This document shows positions 1-12,011 of a DNA stretch of 46,324 nucleotides, in pieces. Made by a program: the position numbers and the translations under genes. The first letter of the stretch is position 1. Each line of letters begins with the position of its first letter. A model generated the notes under the pieces. That model searched no databases, was not told the origin of the DNA, and saw only the letters and a list, made by a program, of their open reading frames with translations. This stretch comes from Haplomitrium mnioides (lineage: Eukaryota > Marchantiophyta > Haplomitriopsida > Calobryales), in assembly GCA_049999725.1 (NCBI GenBank), contig JBNGIS010008019.1, forward strand, positions 1 through 46,324, written 5' to 3'.

Positions 1-320
1 ACAAAGCCAAGCAACCAAAGAACCCAAATGATTCGAGAGGAGCTCCAGAATGAGGAGTGGAGCTAAGAAGCCCTTCTATTTATATAAGAGAAGAGAGTGT
101 CATCCCTCTTCTTCACTTACAAGTCACTTCTCATTTCAGCCCTAAAGATGACTCACTACCAAAAGTGACTTCAAATGCAAGTAACCTAAAAGTGACTCTC
201 CACCAAAAGTGACTTCAAAAGCAAGTAATCCAGTCTTAACCTAAAAATGACTCACTACCACTTCCTTCAATCCTCTCTATTTTCTTATAAATAGCACAAC
301 CTTATGCTTGTACTATTACA
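1..320 (-). repeat. 3' LTR of the chromovirus (partial)
   Basis: This matches 3334-3651 nearly base for base and ends in ACTATTACA at 320, giving the TGT...ACA ends expected of an LTR. About 118 bp of its outer part lies outside the window. Immediately inside it, on the minus strand, is the purine-rich GGCGGGGA, the expected polypurine tract. Confidence 0.93.
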
Positions 321-333
321 TAATCCCCGCCGT

Positions 334-1966
334 CTAGTCGATGACGTCCTCGTCATTGCCGCAACTTTCAAAAATTTTAATAGCTTCTTGAGCATTCTCA
401 AGATTTGAAGAAGGTTCCCAAGTAGCATCATGAAGTGGATAGCCTTTCCACAAAACCTTGTATTGAACTTGTGGATGCCGCCCACGCTTGATAACTCTTT
501 TTGCCAAAATGCGGTCTACTTCAAATTCTTTGTAATCATCAAGAACAATAGCCGGAGGAGGAAGTCGAACACGATTTGGAAAAGAAGATGGACTAGGAAC
601 AAAAGGCTTAAGTTTAGACACATTGAATACATAATGAATCTTCATATGAAGAAGAAGATCAAGTTTATAAGCAATAGGAGAAATAACCTGAGAAATATAG
701 AAAGGACCAATCCCAGCAGGACATAACTTACGAATTTGAATATCTAAAGACAATGGAAGATCATGAGTGGATAACATAACTTGGTTACCCAAAACATAAG
801 AGCAATCACGACGACAGCTATTAGCATATTTTTTTGCCAATTTTGAGCAACAGTAAGATGGTTGCGAGCATCTTGCAAGGAAGAAGATAAACGAGACAAA
901 AAAGTAGAAATACTTGGAACATTAGAAGAAGTAAGAGAAAGCAAACCATCGAGAACAAGAGGATGCTGACCCGAATTAAGAAAGAAAGTAGAAAACCCAA
1001 TACTTGCTTGTTTGGAGTTGTTGTAAGCAAACTCCACAATCGGTAAGAAACTATCCCAATCGGTGTGATGAACATTGATGAACGCGCGAAGCATGTCATC
1101 CACAGTGCGATTAGCACACTCAGTTTGCCCATTTGTTTGCAGATGATAAGCAGTAGACATAGAAAGTTTGGTTCTTAGAAGTTTTAATAACTCTCTCCAA
1201 AACTTTCCCGTGAAACGCGGATCCCGATCAGATATTAACACCTTTGGCATTCTGTGATGGCAAAAAACAGTATCAAAGTAAGTTTTTGCCAATTGTGGAG
1301 CATCGACTGTATCCACTATTGGCGCTAAATGAATCTGCTTGCTCAACTTGTCTACAAACACCACAATAGCAGTAAACTCACAAGATGTAGTTGGAAGTGA
1401 AGTGACAAGATCCAAACTTACATGTTCCCAACGAGCAATAGGAATTGGCAACGGTTGAAGAAGCCTCGCTGGTTTTTGACTCAAAGCTTTGTTTCGTTGA
1501 CAACTTTCACACGAACAAACAAAACCACGAACATCTCAAGCCAAGTTAGGCCACCACCAAGTGCGCTGAAGAAACTCTATAGTTTTATCTACTCCAAGAT
1601 GCCCAGAGATAGGAATGTCATGCGCTTCTTGTAAATAAGCCATTTGAAGCGTATCATCTTGTGGAACATATATTTGATGGCCTCGATAGAGAATGCCATC
1701 TCAAATGGAGAAAGAATGATACTCTCTATCCTTGACGGCCAATCGTGCTCAAACCAAACTAAAGAAAGCATCTTCTTGTAGTTTTTGACAATAACTCCCA
1801 CTAGTTGCCTCATCTAAATGTAAGATACTAATGTTGCTCACCTCCATTGTATTCACTCGATGATCCGGCCTTCATGACAGTGCATCAAGATTGGTGTGGA
1901 ACCTTCCTGGCTTGTACTCTAGCTTGATATCAAAGAGTTGCAATTGATCTTCCCATCGGTGATGGC
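334..1966 (-). pseudogene. Chromovirus RNase H tail, integrase and chromodomain (frameshifted)
   Basis: Read from 1966 downward. The segment opens with the last strand of RNase H (FDIKLEYKPGRFHTN), then the integrase zinc-binding HHCC region (HDIPISGHLG ... CSCESC). The DDE core follows with SLDLV, LISDRDPRFTGKFW and QTNGQTECANRTV, so all three acidic residues are present. The chromodomain (FEVDRILAKRV ... YKVLWKGYPLHDATWEP) closes the protein just before the 3' LTR. Several stops and shifts break it. The clearest is a frame change at the run of seven T at 828-834, between the integrase core and its C-terminal part. Integrase joins the cDNA to the target and the chromodomain reads histone marks. 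It was once functional and is not translatable now. Confidence 0.9.
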
Positions 1967-1976
1967 NNNNNNNNNN
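1967..1976. other. Assembly gap (10 N)
   Basis: Ten N lie exactly between the protease reading frame on the right and the end of RNase H on the left. A complete element would have about 1.5-2 kb of reverse transcriptase and RNase H here. The gap may therefore be of unknown true size rather than a real deletion. Confidence 0.95.
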
Positions 1977-2238
1977 CAAAATCCATAGATTCCTCATAAT
2001 CTTTGCCAATCTTTAGAAGAAATGGCTTGTGAGAATGGAATACCTCATGTTTTTGGCCATCGGCCATAGTCACAAAACTTTTGTTGATCGATGAAGTCAT
2101 AGCTTTCATTTTCTCTGCAAAACATAGTGACATGAAATTTTCAGAACTTCCACAATCTACCAGCATTCTACAAGAATGCTTATCAACCATACCATCTAGA
2201 TGAAACAAGGTACTTCTAATTCTTGTCGAGCTTTTCAT
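1977..2238 (-). pseudogene. Chromovirus aspartic protease fragment
   Basis: The peptide contains CRMLVDCGSSENFMS. The family active site hD(S/T)G appears as VDCGSSENF, the form common in plant Ty3 elements, followed by the expected FAEKM helix. The fragment is cut at its C-terminal side by the 10-N gap. It is separated from gag (2349) by about 110 bp with stops. Its role would be to cleave the gag-pol polyprotein in the particle. Confidence 0.82.
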
Positions 2239-2348
2239 TCCATTGGAACTAATTAAGCTCTCAATAAACCGCTCGACTATCTTTACTGAGGTCGGTCATT
2301 TCACTGATTTTCTTCTTTGGCAATTGCCACTTAAACAAGACCACGTGG

Positions 2349-3182
2349 TCAACCTTGGCAACGTGGGAAATTTGCAATCATATGACCAAGCTGTCTACAA
2401 TAAAAACATCCTCCACTTTGGTGTAGACGCTCACGTTCTCCATTAGTAAGTGCCACTCTCTGTGCCGCATCAATCTCCATAGGTACAGCCTCATTTGCTA
2501 GCACACGAACATTTGGTAAAGCTTGTTGTGGACGTGGACGTGGCCTAGCCTCATTTGTCGCTAGTAGCAAGTCATATCTTTCTGCTATACTCATTGCTTC
2601 TTCTAGTTGAGAAGGCTCTCTCATTGTCACTTCAATTCTAGTGCGAGACTTCAATCCTCGAACAAAACGATCCAAAGCTTCTCCCTCGCCCATATTAGGA
2701 ATTTGCATCATGATATTTTGAAATTGCGTGACATAGATCCTTACCGTACCAAGTTGCTTCGATTCCGCCAAACGATCTCTTGCCATCTTTGGAGCATTCA
2801 AAACCCTAAATCTTAGATTTACCGCTTCTTTAAACTCTTGCCAAGAAGCAATTAGAGTGACAAATCCACGTTGAGCTTGCTCAATTTGATATCTCCACCA
2901 AGTCTTTGCCACTCCTTCCAACTGACTTGCAACAAATAGAATCCTTCTACCATCCTCTCTTATATTGGTAGCCTCAAAATATTGCTCACAATCGAATAAG
3001 AAACTCTTAGATGCACCAAGAACTGTCTTGCCATCATAAGCCTTTGGCTTGGAAAACTGCACATGACTTTCTTCTTCTTGAAAAGGTGCTATATTTCCCA
3101 TTTTCATTTGAACTTCTAGCAAGCAAGAAAGATGTTCAATTTGTTGTTGCATTGCTTGCATCCTCCCTTCTTGATTCTCCAT
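2349..3182 (-). CDS. gag: Chromovirus gag (capsid-nucleocapsid)
   Basis: A 277-residue open frame starts 18 bp from the primer-binding site, so the ATG choice is firm. Residues about 60-170 form the retrotransposon gag core (YFEATNIRE, RWWRYQIE-like helix, LRFRVLNAPKMARDRLAE). Near the C-terminus is a CCHC nucleocapsid knuckle, CFYCRQLGHMIANF, in which the last Cys has become Phe. Gag packages the element RNA in cytoplasmic particles. In this family gag and pol are normally one polyprotein. Here a stop follows the knuckle and the protease lies beyond further stops. Confidence 0.88.
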   Translation of the reverse strand: MENQEGRMQAMQQQIEHLSCLLEVQMKMGNIAPFQEEESHVQFSKPKAYDGKTVLGASKSFLFDCEQYFEATNIREDGRRILFVASQLEGVAKTWWRYQIEQAQRGFVTLIASWQEFKEAVNLRFRVLNAPKMARDRLAESKQLGTVRIYVTQFQNIMMQIPNMGEGEALDRFVRGLKSRTRIEVTMREPSQLEEAMSIAERYDLLLATNEARPRPRPQQALPNVRVLANEAVPMEIDAAQRVALTNGERERLHQSGGCFYCRQLGHMIANFPRCQG

Positions 3183-3200
3183 TTCATCGAAAAGAACATA

Positions 3201-3212
3201 GCTCTGATACCA
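3201..3212 (-). other. Primer-binding site, initiator tRNA-Met type
   Basis: On the minus strand the LTR end TTTTACA is followed one base later by TGGTATCAGAGC, which matches the complement of the 3' end of plant initiator tRNA-Met. This fixes the element's orientation and shows the right-hand repeat is its 5' LTR. Confidence 0.92.
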
Positions 3213-3213
3213 A

Positions 3214-3651
3214 TGTAAAAGAACTCAAAGAGAACTCAAAGATCGAATTCCAAGTAAGTAATAATTCAAGACAACTGTAAAAGAGTTACACAACTCAAAA
3301 CCAATAAGCAAACTAAAGCCAAGAATATAAGACAAAGCCAAGCAACCAAAGAAACCAAATGATTCGAGAGGAGCTCCAGAATGAGGAGTGGGGCTAAGAA
3401 TCCCTTCTATTTATACAAGAGAAGAGAGTGTCATCCCTCTTCTTCACTTACAAGTCACTTCTCATTTCAGCCCTAAAGGTGACTCACTACCAAAAGTGAC
3501 TTCGAATGCAAGTAACCTAAAAGTGACTCTCCACCAAAAGTGACTTCAAAAGCAAGTAATCCAATCTTAACCTAAAAATGACTCACTACCACTTCCTTCA
3601 ATCCTCTCTATTTTCTTATAAATAGCACAACCTTATGCTTGTACTATTACA
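3214..3651 (-). repeat. 5' LTR of the chromovirus
   Basis: A 438-bp repeat beginning TGTAAAAGAACTC and ending ACTATTACA in plus-strand reading. It contains the same CCCTTCTATTTATA block as the left LTR, a candidate TATA region. It is followed at 3652 directly by gag sequence of an older copy. Confidence 0.93.
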
Positions 3652-4227
3652 TTGTCACTTTCATTCTAGTGCAAGGGTTCAATCTTCCAACAAACCTATC
3701 TAAAGCTTCTCTGTCACCCATATTAGGAATTTGCATAATGATATTCTCAAATTGTGTGATATAGCTCCTTTTTGTATCAAGTTGCTTCAATTATACCAAT
3801 CAATCTTTGGCCACTTTTCAAGCATTCAAAACCTTTAATTTTAAATTCATCGCTTCTTTAAACTCTTGCCAAGAAGTAATTAGAGCAACAAATCTACATT
3901 GAGCTTCTTCAATTTGATATCTCCACCAAGTTTTTGCTATTTCTTCCAATTGACTTGTAGCAAATAGATTCTTCAACCATTTTTTCTGATGTTTGTAGCC
4001 TCAAAATATTGCTTGCAATCAAACAAGAAATTCTCATATGCACCAGAAACCATCTTCCCATCATATGCTTTAAATTTGAGAAACCGTACTTGACTTTCTT
4101 TTCCTTGAAACGTGCCTTATTTCCCATTTGCGTTGAGCTTCTTAAAGGCAAGAAAGATGTTCACAATTTGCTGTTACATCGCTTTCATACTTGCTTCTTG
4201 ATTCTCTATTCACAAAAAAAAACCGTG
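3652..4227 (-). pseudogene. Gag relic of an older chromovirus copy
   Basis: The stretch matches 2628-3200 of the younger gag with many substitutions and indels (for example TTAGGAATTTGCATAATG against TTAGGAATTTGCATCATG). It keeps fragments such as WRYQIE-like and FLVHMRISCLIASN coding. It starts exactly at the end of the younger element's LTR. The simplest reading is that the younger element inserted into the gag of this older relative, whose remainder lies left of the window. Confidence 0.85.
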
Positions 4228-4654
4228 GCTCTCATACCAATGTAAAAGAACTCAAAAGCCAACTTCCAAATAAGCAACAACTTCAAGATAACTCCAACAC
4301 AACTCTAAGCCAATAAGAAAACATAAGATAAGAGTGCTAGTCAAAGCCAAGCAACCAAAGAGCCAAACCGAATTGAGAAAAACTCCAAAATGAGTAGTGG
4401 GGCTATAAAGCCCTTATATTTAAACAAGAGAAGAAGGTGTCATCCATCTTTCTTCACTTACAAGTCACTTCCAACTTGAACTCTAAAATTGCTCAATTAG
4501 AAATCACTTCTAATTTCAACTCTAAAAACTCTAAAAGTAACTTTGCAAGCACGCAATCTTATCTCAAATCTACCTTAAAAGTTACCATCTACCACTTCCT
4601 TCACTCCTCTCTATTTTCTTATAAGTAGCACAACATCATGTTTGTACTATTACA
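4228..4654 (-). repeat. Primer site relic and 5' LTR of the older chromovirus
   Basis: Positions 4228-4239 read GCTCTCATACCA, the same tRNA-Met primer site with one change. An LTR of 414 bp follows at 4241-4654, beginning TGTAAAAGAACTC and ending TGTACTATTACA. It is clearly the same family as 3214-3651 but much more diverged. Satellite DNA starts a few bases further on. Confidence 0.87.
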
Positions 4655-4660
4655 AATTGG

Positions 4661-7010
4661 CCGTTGACAAGAGCTAAAACAAGGATTTGGCAATAAAGAT
4701 CTTGAGTAAATGCACTTTTAACATATGATTGGGCAATAAGAATTTGACAATAATGATCAATAGTATATGCAACTTCAACATAGATTATATGACCCTTAAA
4801 CATAAATTAGTAGATGATGACCTTGCTAAAGTTAGTATATACAACTTTAACATAGATTATATGCAACAATAGCATAGATTATATGCACTACTAACATAAA
4901 TTGGGATATAATAGCCTTGTTACAATTAGTATATGCAATTTTAGCATAGATTATTTGCAACTTTAACATAAATTGAGATAAAATAACTTGAATTGTAGCA
5001 AGGATTTGGAGATAATGATTCTTAATATCCAACTATCACATATTATTAAGCAATAATGATTGTTAATATATAATTGATATTACATGCCACTGTAAGATAA
5101 GATTGGGAGTTAATAATATGAGCTATAACAAGAATTTGGCTCAACAATACAAAGGATTTGGCAAAAAAGATCTTTAGTATAAACAACTTTAACATAGGAT
5201 TGGGTGATCAATATTTGCCAAAACTTTCGTTAGTATATGCAACTTTAACATAGATTATATGCAACTTTCAACATAAATCGGGATATAGTGACTTTGTTAT
5301 AGTTAGTATGTGTAAATGATAACATAGATCATTTGTAACTTTAACATAAATTGGCAGATAATGACCTAAGCTATAACATGGATTTGGGGATAGTTATTGT
5401 TAATATATGCAGGTATCACATAGTATTGGGGGATAATGATTGCTATTATATGATTGTTAATATATGCCACTGTAAGATAGGATTGGGTGTGAATGGTGAG
5501 AGCTATAACAAAGATTTGGCAGAGCTATAACAAGGATTTGGCAATAAAGATCTCTAGTACATGCAACTTTAACATAAGATTGGGTGATAAGTATTTGGCA
5601 ACAATGATCATTAGTATATGCAATTTTAACATAAATTAGGATATATTAACCTTGCTATAGTTAGTATATGCAATTTTAACATAGATTATTTGCAACTTTA
5701 ATATAAATTGGGAGATATTGACCTTGTTACAGTTAGTATATGCAATTTCAACATAGATTATTTGCAACTTCAACATAAATTGGGAGAAAATGACTTAAAT
5801 TGTAACAAGAACTTGGGGATAATTATTGTTATTATATACAACTATCACATAGAATTGGGCGATAATGATTGTTAAAATTTTCCATTGTAAGAGAGGATTA
5901 GGGGTTAATGACGAAGCTAAAACACAGATTTAGCATAGCAATAATAAGGATTTGGCAATAAAGATCTTTATTATATGAAACTTTAACATAATATTGGGTG
6001 ATAAGAACTTGGCAATAATAATTGTTAGTATATGCAACTTTAATATAATATAAATTGGGAGATAATGACTTTGTTGAAGCTAGTATATGCAACTTTCACA
6101 TAAAGTCGGAGATAATGACATTGTTCAATTAGTATATGAAAATTTAATATAAATTGAGACTTAATGAGCTTGCTATAGTTAATATATGCAACTTTAACAT
6201 AGATTATATGCAACTTTTACATAAATTGGGAGAAAATAACCTTAGTTGTAACAAGGATTTCCGGGTAATGATTGTTAGTATATGCAACTATCACATAGAA
6301 TTGGGCGATTATGATTATTAGTATATGATTGATAATATATGCCAAGATTGGGCATTAGTGACGAGAGCTATAACAAGAATTTGGCAATAAAGATTTTTAG
6401 TATATGCAATTTTAGTATAGAATTAGGTATTAAACATTTGGCAATAATGAATGTTAGTATATGCAACTTTAACATAGATTATATGCAACTTTAACATAAC
6501 ATAAATTGGGAGATAATGACTTTGTTGTAGTTTGTATATGCAGCTTTAACATAGATTATATGCAACTTTAGCATAAATAGAGACATAATGATATTGTTAT
6601 AGTTAGTTAATGCAACTTTAACATAACAAAAATTGGGAGATAATGAACTTGTTACAATTAGCGTATGCAACTTTAGCATAGATTATATGCAGCTTTAACA
6701 TAAATTGGGAAATAATGACATTGTTAATATATGCAACTTTAACATAAATTGGGATATAATGACCTTGTTACAGTTAGTATATGCAACTTTAGCATAGATT
6801 ACATCCAAATGTAACATAAATTAGGATATAATAACCTTGTTGCAGTTAGTATGTGCAATTTCAACATACATTATTTGCAACTTTAACATAAATTGGGAGA
6901 TAATTACCTGAGCTGCAACAAGGATTTGGGGATAGTTATTGTTGGTATATGCAGTTGTCACATAAGATTGGGCGATAATGATTGCTAGTATATGATTATT
7001 AATATATGCC
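4661..7010. repeat. Satellite array, section built on ~72-bp units
   Basis: AT-rich tandem DNA. The clearest unit is about 72 bp, running from TTTAACATAAATTGGGAGAT through TTAGTATATGCAAC to TAGATTATATGCAAC. It is plain at 6740-6900. Blocks of these units alternate with segments resembling the 189-bp monomer (GAGCTATAACAAGGATTTGG, TATGCCATTGTAAGATAGG), spaced roughly 380-660 bp. No gene is present. The short reading frames rich in Ile, Tyr and Asn are by-products of the repeat. Confidence 0.9.
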
Positions 7011-10000
7011 ATTGTGGATGTTAATCATGGGAGCTATAACAAGGATTTGCCAGTAAAGATATTTTGTATATGTAACTTCATATATTATAACATAAGATTC
7101 GGCGATAAGCTATATAGCAAGGATTTGACATTAATAATTGTTGGTATATGATTGTTAATATATGTCATTGCAAGATAGGATTGGGCGTCAACAACTCAAG
7201 CTATAACAAGGATTTTCTGATAAAGATATTTAGTATATGGAACTTCATATACCGTAACATAAGATTTGGTAATAAGTTATATAACAAAGATTTGACAATA
7301 ACGATTGTTAGTATATGATTTTTAATATATGTCATTGTAAGATAGGATTGGGCGTTAATGACGAGAGCTATAACAAGGATTTGGCAAGGTTATAACAAAG
7401 ATTCTTTGATAAAGATATTTAGTATACACAACTTCGTATATTGTAATATAAGATTTGACGATAAGCTATATAGCAAGGATTTGAAAAAAAATGATTATTA
7501 GTGCATGACTATTGATACATAGCATTGTAAGATTGGATTGGGCATTAATAACGAAAGCTATAACAAGGATTTGGAAGAGCTATAGCAAGTATTTGTCGAT
7601 AAAGATAACTAGTATATGCAACTTCATATACTTGTCGATAAAAATATTTAGTAAATGCAACTTCATATAGTGCAATATAGGATTGGGTGATAAGCTTTCT
7701 AACAAGAATTTGACAATAATGAATGCATGTTAACATATGTTATTGTAAGATAAGATTGGGGATTAATGAGAGAAGTTATAATGAGGATTTGGTAGAGATA
7801 TAACAAGGATTTGTCGATAAAGATATTTAGTATATGCAACTTCATATACTTGCCGACAAATATATTTAGTATATGCAGCTTCATATACTCTAACATGAGA
7901 TTGAGCAATAAGATATATAACAAGGATCTCACAATAAAGATTGTTAGTATATGATTGTTAATATATGCTATTATAAGATATAATTGGGCGTTAATAACGA
8001 AAGCTATAACAAGGATTTGGTAGAGGTATAACCAAGATTCGCCGATAAAGATATTAAGTATCTGCAACTTCATATGCATTAACATAGGATTGGGTGATAA
8101 GCTATATAACAAGGATTTGATAATAATGACTATTAGTATATGATTGTTAATATATGCTATTGCAAGATATGATTGGGTGTTAATGATAGAAGCTATACCA
8201 AAGATTCGGCACAACTCTAACAAGGATTTGCCGATAAAGATATTTAGTATATGCAACTTCATATACTATAATATGGGATCGGGCGATAAGCTATATAACA
8301 AGGATTTGACAATAATGATTGCTAGTATATCCCACTATAAGATATAATTGGAAGTTAATAGGGAGTTATGCCGATAAAGATATTTAGTATATGTAACTTC
8401 ATATATTGTAACATAGAGTTTGGGTGATAAGCTATATAACAAGGATTTGACAATAATGATTGTTAGAATGTGCCATTGTAATATATGATTGGGAGTTAAT
8501 GATGGGAGTTATAAAAAGGATTTGCCAATAAAGATATTTAGTATATGCAACTTTATATTCCGTAACATAGGATTGGGCAATAAGCTATATAACAAGGATT
8601 TGGCAATACTGATTGTTAGTATATGCCATTGTAAGATATGATTGGGAGTTAATGAGAAGCTACAAGAAGGATTTGCCGATGAGGATTTTTAGTTTATGCA
8701 ACTTCATATACTGTAGCATAGGATTGGGTGATAAGCTGTATAGCAAGAATTTGACGATAATAATTGTTAGTATATGCCATTGTAAGATATGATTGGGACT
8801 TAATGACAAAAGTTATAAGAAAGATTTGTTGATTAAGATGTTTAGTATATGCTACTTCACATACATACGATCGGGCGATCAGCTATATAACAAGGATTTG
8901 ACAATGATGATTGTTAATATATGCAGCTATAAGATATGATTGGGAGTTAATGATGGGAGTTATCCGAAGGATTTGCCGATAGAGATATTAAATATATGCA
9001 ACTTCATATATTGTAACATAGGATTAGGCAATAAGCTATATAACAAGGATTTGACAATAATGATTGTTTGTATCTGCCATTCTAATATTTGATTGGAAAT
9101 TAATGATGGTAGTTATAAGAAGGATTTGCTGATAAAGATATTTAGTATATGCAATTTCATATATTGCAATATAAGATTAGGCGATAAGCTATATAACAAG
9201 GATTTGACAATAATGATTCTTAGTGCATGATTGTTGATACATGTCAATGTAACCTAGGATTGGGTGTTACTATTGGGAGCTATAACAAGGATTTGGCGGA
9301 GCTACAATAAGGATTTGTCGATAAAGATATTTAGTATATGTAACTTCATATACTTGTTGATAAAGATATTTAAAATAGGCAACTTCATATACTATAACAT
9401 AGGATTGAGCGATAAGATATATAACAAGGATTTGACAATAATAATTGTTGGTATATGATTGTTAGTATACACCATTGTAGGAAATAATTAGGCGTCAATG
9501 ACGGGAGCTATAACGAGGAGTTTGTGGAGCTAAAACAAAGATTTGCCAATAAAGATTTTAAGTATATGCAACTTTATATACTATAACATAGGATTGGGTG
9601 ATAAGCTATATAACAAGGATTTAATAATAATGATTGTTAGTGTATGATTGCTAATACATGCTATTTCAAGTAATGATTGGGTGTTAACGACAACGGCTAT
9701 AACAAGGGTTTGGCACAACCATAAAAAGGATTTGCTAATAAAGATATTTAGTATATGCAACTTCATATATTGTAATATTGGATTGGACAATAAGCTATAT
9801 AACAAGGATTTGACATCAATGATAGTTAGTATATGATTGTTAATATGTACCATTATAAGATAGGATTGGGCATTAATGACGAGAGCTATAAAATGATTTG
9901 GCAAAGCTACAACAAGGATTTGCTGATAAGGTATTTATTAAATGCAACTTCATATACTATAACATAGGATTGAACGACAAGCTACAAAACAAGGATTTGA

Positions 10001-11319
10001 CAATAATAATTGTTAGTATGTGATTGTTGATATATGCCATTGTAAGATAGGATTGAGCATTAATGACGAGAGCTTAAATGATGATTTTGTAGAGCTAAGA
10101 AAAATGTTTGACGATAAAGATATTTAGTATATGCAACTTCATATTATGCAACATGGGATTGAGCGATAAGCTATATAGCAAGGATTTGAAAATGATGAAC
10201 ATTAGTATAAGATTGTTAATATATGCCATTGTAAGATTTGATTGGGAGTTAATGACGGAAGCTATAACAAGGATTTGGCAAAGCTACAACAAGGATTTGC
10301 CAATGAAGATATCTAGTATATGCAACTTCATATACTTGTCGATAAACATATTTAATGTATGCAACTTCATATCTTGTAACATAGGATTGGACGATAAGCT
10401 ATATAACAAAGATTTGACAATAATGACTAAAAGTATATGATTGTTAATATATGCCATTGTAAAATAAGATTGAGCGTTCATGATGGGAGCCATAACAAGG
10501 ATTTGCCGATAAAGATATTTAGTATATACAACTTCATATACTATAGCGTAAGATGGGTGACAAGCTATATAACAAGGATTTGACAAAAATGATTGCTAGT
10601 ATATGATTGTTAATATATGCCATTGTAAGATATGATTGGGAGTTAATGACACGAGCCATAACAAGGATTTGAAAAAGCTATAACAAGGATTTGCCGATGA
10701 AGATATTTAGTTTTTCCACTTTATATATTGTAACATAGGATTAGGTGGCAAGCTATATAACAACCATTTGTCAATAATGATTGTTGGTATATGATTGTTA
10801 ATATATGCCATTGTAAGATTGGATTGGGCATTTATGACGGAAACTATAACCAAGATTTGGTAGAGCTATAACAAGGATTTTCCGATAAAGATGTTTAGTA
10901 TATGCAACTTCATATACTCTATTATAGGATTGGGCGTGAAGCTATATAACAAGGATTTGACAATAATGATTGTTGGTATATGTTTGTTAATATATGCCAT
11001 TGCAAAATAGAATTGGTTGTTAATGACACAAGCTATAGCAAGGATTTGGCAGAGCATTAATAAGAAAATGCCAATAAAGATATTAAGTATTTGCAACTAT
11101 ATACATTGTAACGTAGAATTTTTCGATAAGCAATTTAGCAAGGATTTGAAAATAATGATTGTTAGTATATGATTTTTGATATATGCTTTTGCAAGATATG
11201 ATTGGGTCTTAATGACATGAGACATAACAAGGATTTTGCACAACTATAGCAAGCATTTTCCGATAAAGATATTTAGTATATGCAACTTCATTTATTGTAA
11301 TATTGGATTGGACGATAAG
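7011..11319. repeat. Satellite array, ~189-bp monomers with higher-order structure
   Basis: The landmark GCTATATAACAAGGATTTG recurs at 8101, 8290, 8431, 8584, 8733, 8882, 9034, 9188, 9416, 9604, 9793, 9980, 10170, 10398, 10564, 10752, 10941 and 11130. The common spacing is 187-190 bp. Variants of about 150 and 166 bp lack internal pieces. Variants of 228 bp carry an extra ~39-bp piece around ACTTGTCGATAAAGATATTT. The last eight monomers form one higher-order unit that repeats beyond the insertion at 31862. The ~189-bp length and higher-order pattern are typical of centromeric or pericentromeric satellites. No gene is present. Confidence 0.93.
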
Positions 11320-11446
11320 TGTCGTGCACATACACATTGCTTACACAACTACATCATCCACACAAATTCCATGACATCTACCGACATACAATAGAGAATG
11401 ACAAACAATTGAGTCTCATATGCATACAATGCATGGGGCCCCACAA
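11320..11446 (-). repeat. Terminal block B2 of the outer element
   Basis: A 127-bp block starting TGTCGTGCACATACACATTG. It is repeated at 11711-11837 with few changes (TGTCGTGCGCATACACATTG). It has no counterpart next to the 5' block at 31601-31861. Confidence 0.88.
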
Positions 11447-11447
11447 T

Positions 11448-11708
11448 ACTTTTCTTTGAGTGATACCTTCTCGAAGAAATTCCAAAGTGTGTTGATCTTC
11501 CAATATCAAAACCAACGCACCTTTGCTCACAAGGAATCCACGCTTCTCTAAGAGCTGCAATACCTCAGCTCTCCTCTTGGTTTATAAACCAAACGAGACA
11601 TTGAAAGAAAACCTTTCGATGAGAGTACATAGCCTTATATACTAAGACACAAAAAAACTCAAAACTAAAAATGTCTAAAAATAGAAATCTATATAGAATG
11701 GTGTGACA
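11448..11708 (-). repeat. Terminal block A2 of the outer element
   Basis: A 261-bp block from ACTTTTCTTTGAGTGATAC to GTGTGACA. It matches the right-hand end of the insertion (31601-31861, also 261 bp) at roughly 90% by eye. It carries GCCTTATATACTAAG, a TATA-like element if read on the minus strand. Confidence 0.88.
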
Positions 11709-11710
11709 GT

Positions 11711-11837
11711 TGTCGTGCGCATACACATTGCTTACATAACTACATTGTCAACACACATTCCATGACATCTACCAACATACAACAGAGAATGACAAACAAT
11801 TGAGTCTCATGCGCATACAATGCATGAGACTCTACAA
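11711..11837 (-). repeat. Internal block B1 of the outer element
   Basis: The second copy of the 127-bp B block, separated from A2 by two bases (GT). With 11320-11708 it gives the minus-strand order B1-A2-B2. On the minus strand it is preceded by a short purine run (AGGAGGCA). Confidence 0.85.
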
Positions 11838-12011
11838 ATGCCTCCTAGCTAGTAGTTAGGTGTTCTAACACTAGGTAGCCATCTATCTCTTAGAAAATTG
11901 ATATACACCAACTGATGCAAAGACTAAAAGGTCGGGTGCAATGGAGCCCCATCGTTCACCTCCTATAATCTATACTAACCCTAGAACTCAATGGAAATTA
12001 GTCGTTCTATG

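Larger units (their letters stand above)
1..3651 (-). mobile_element. Ty3/gypsy chromovirus, 3' LTR cut by window edge
   Basis: Seen: long terminal direct repeats (1-320 and 3214-3651), a tRNA-Met-type primer site next to the right repeat, and between them on the minus strand gag with a zinc knuckle, an aspartic-protease fragment, the tail of RNase H, a DDE integrase and a chromodomain. Known: this order with a C-terminal chromodomain defines chromoviruses, whose chromodomain is thought to steer integration to marked heterochromatin. Over the shared 318 bp the two LTRs differ at only about seven places by eye, so this is the youngest insertion here. The reverse transcriptase is missing at the 10-N gap. 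The right LTR abuts a second gag relic of the same family. The left flank is outside the window, so the target-site duplication cannot be checked. Confidence 0.93.

Noticed and set aside
4661-11319. Regular repeats resembling a CRISPR array or a family of small Ile/Tyr/Asn-rich proteins
   Set aside because: Units are ~72 or ~189 bp, contiguous and without unique spacers. The frames are by-products of AT-rich tandem repeats with no start or conservation pattern of genes.
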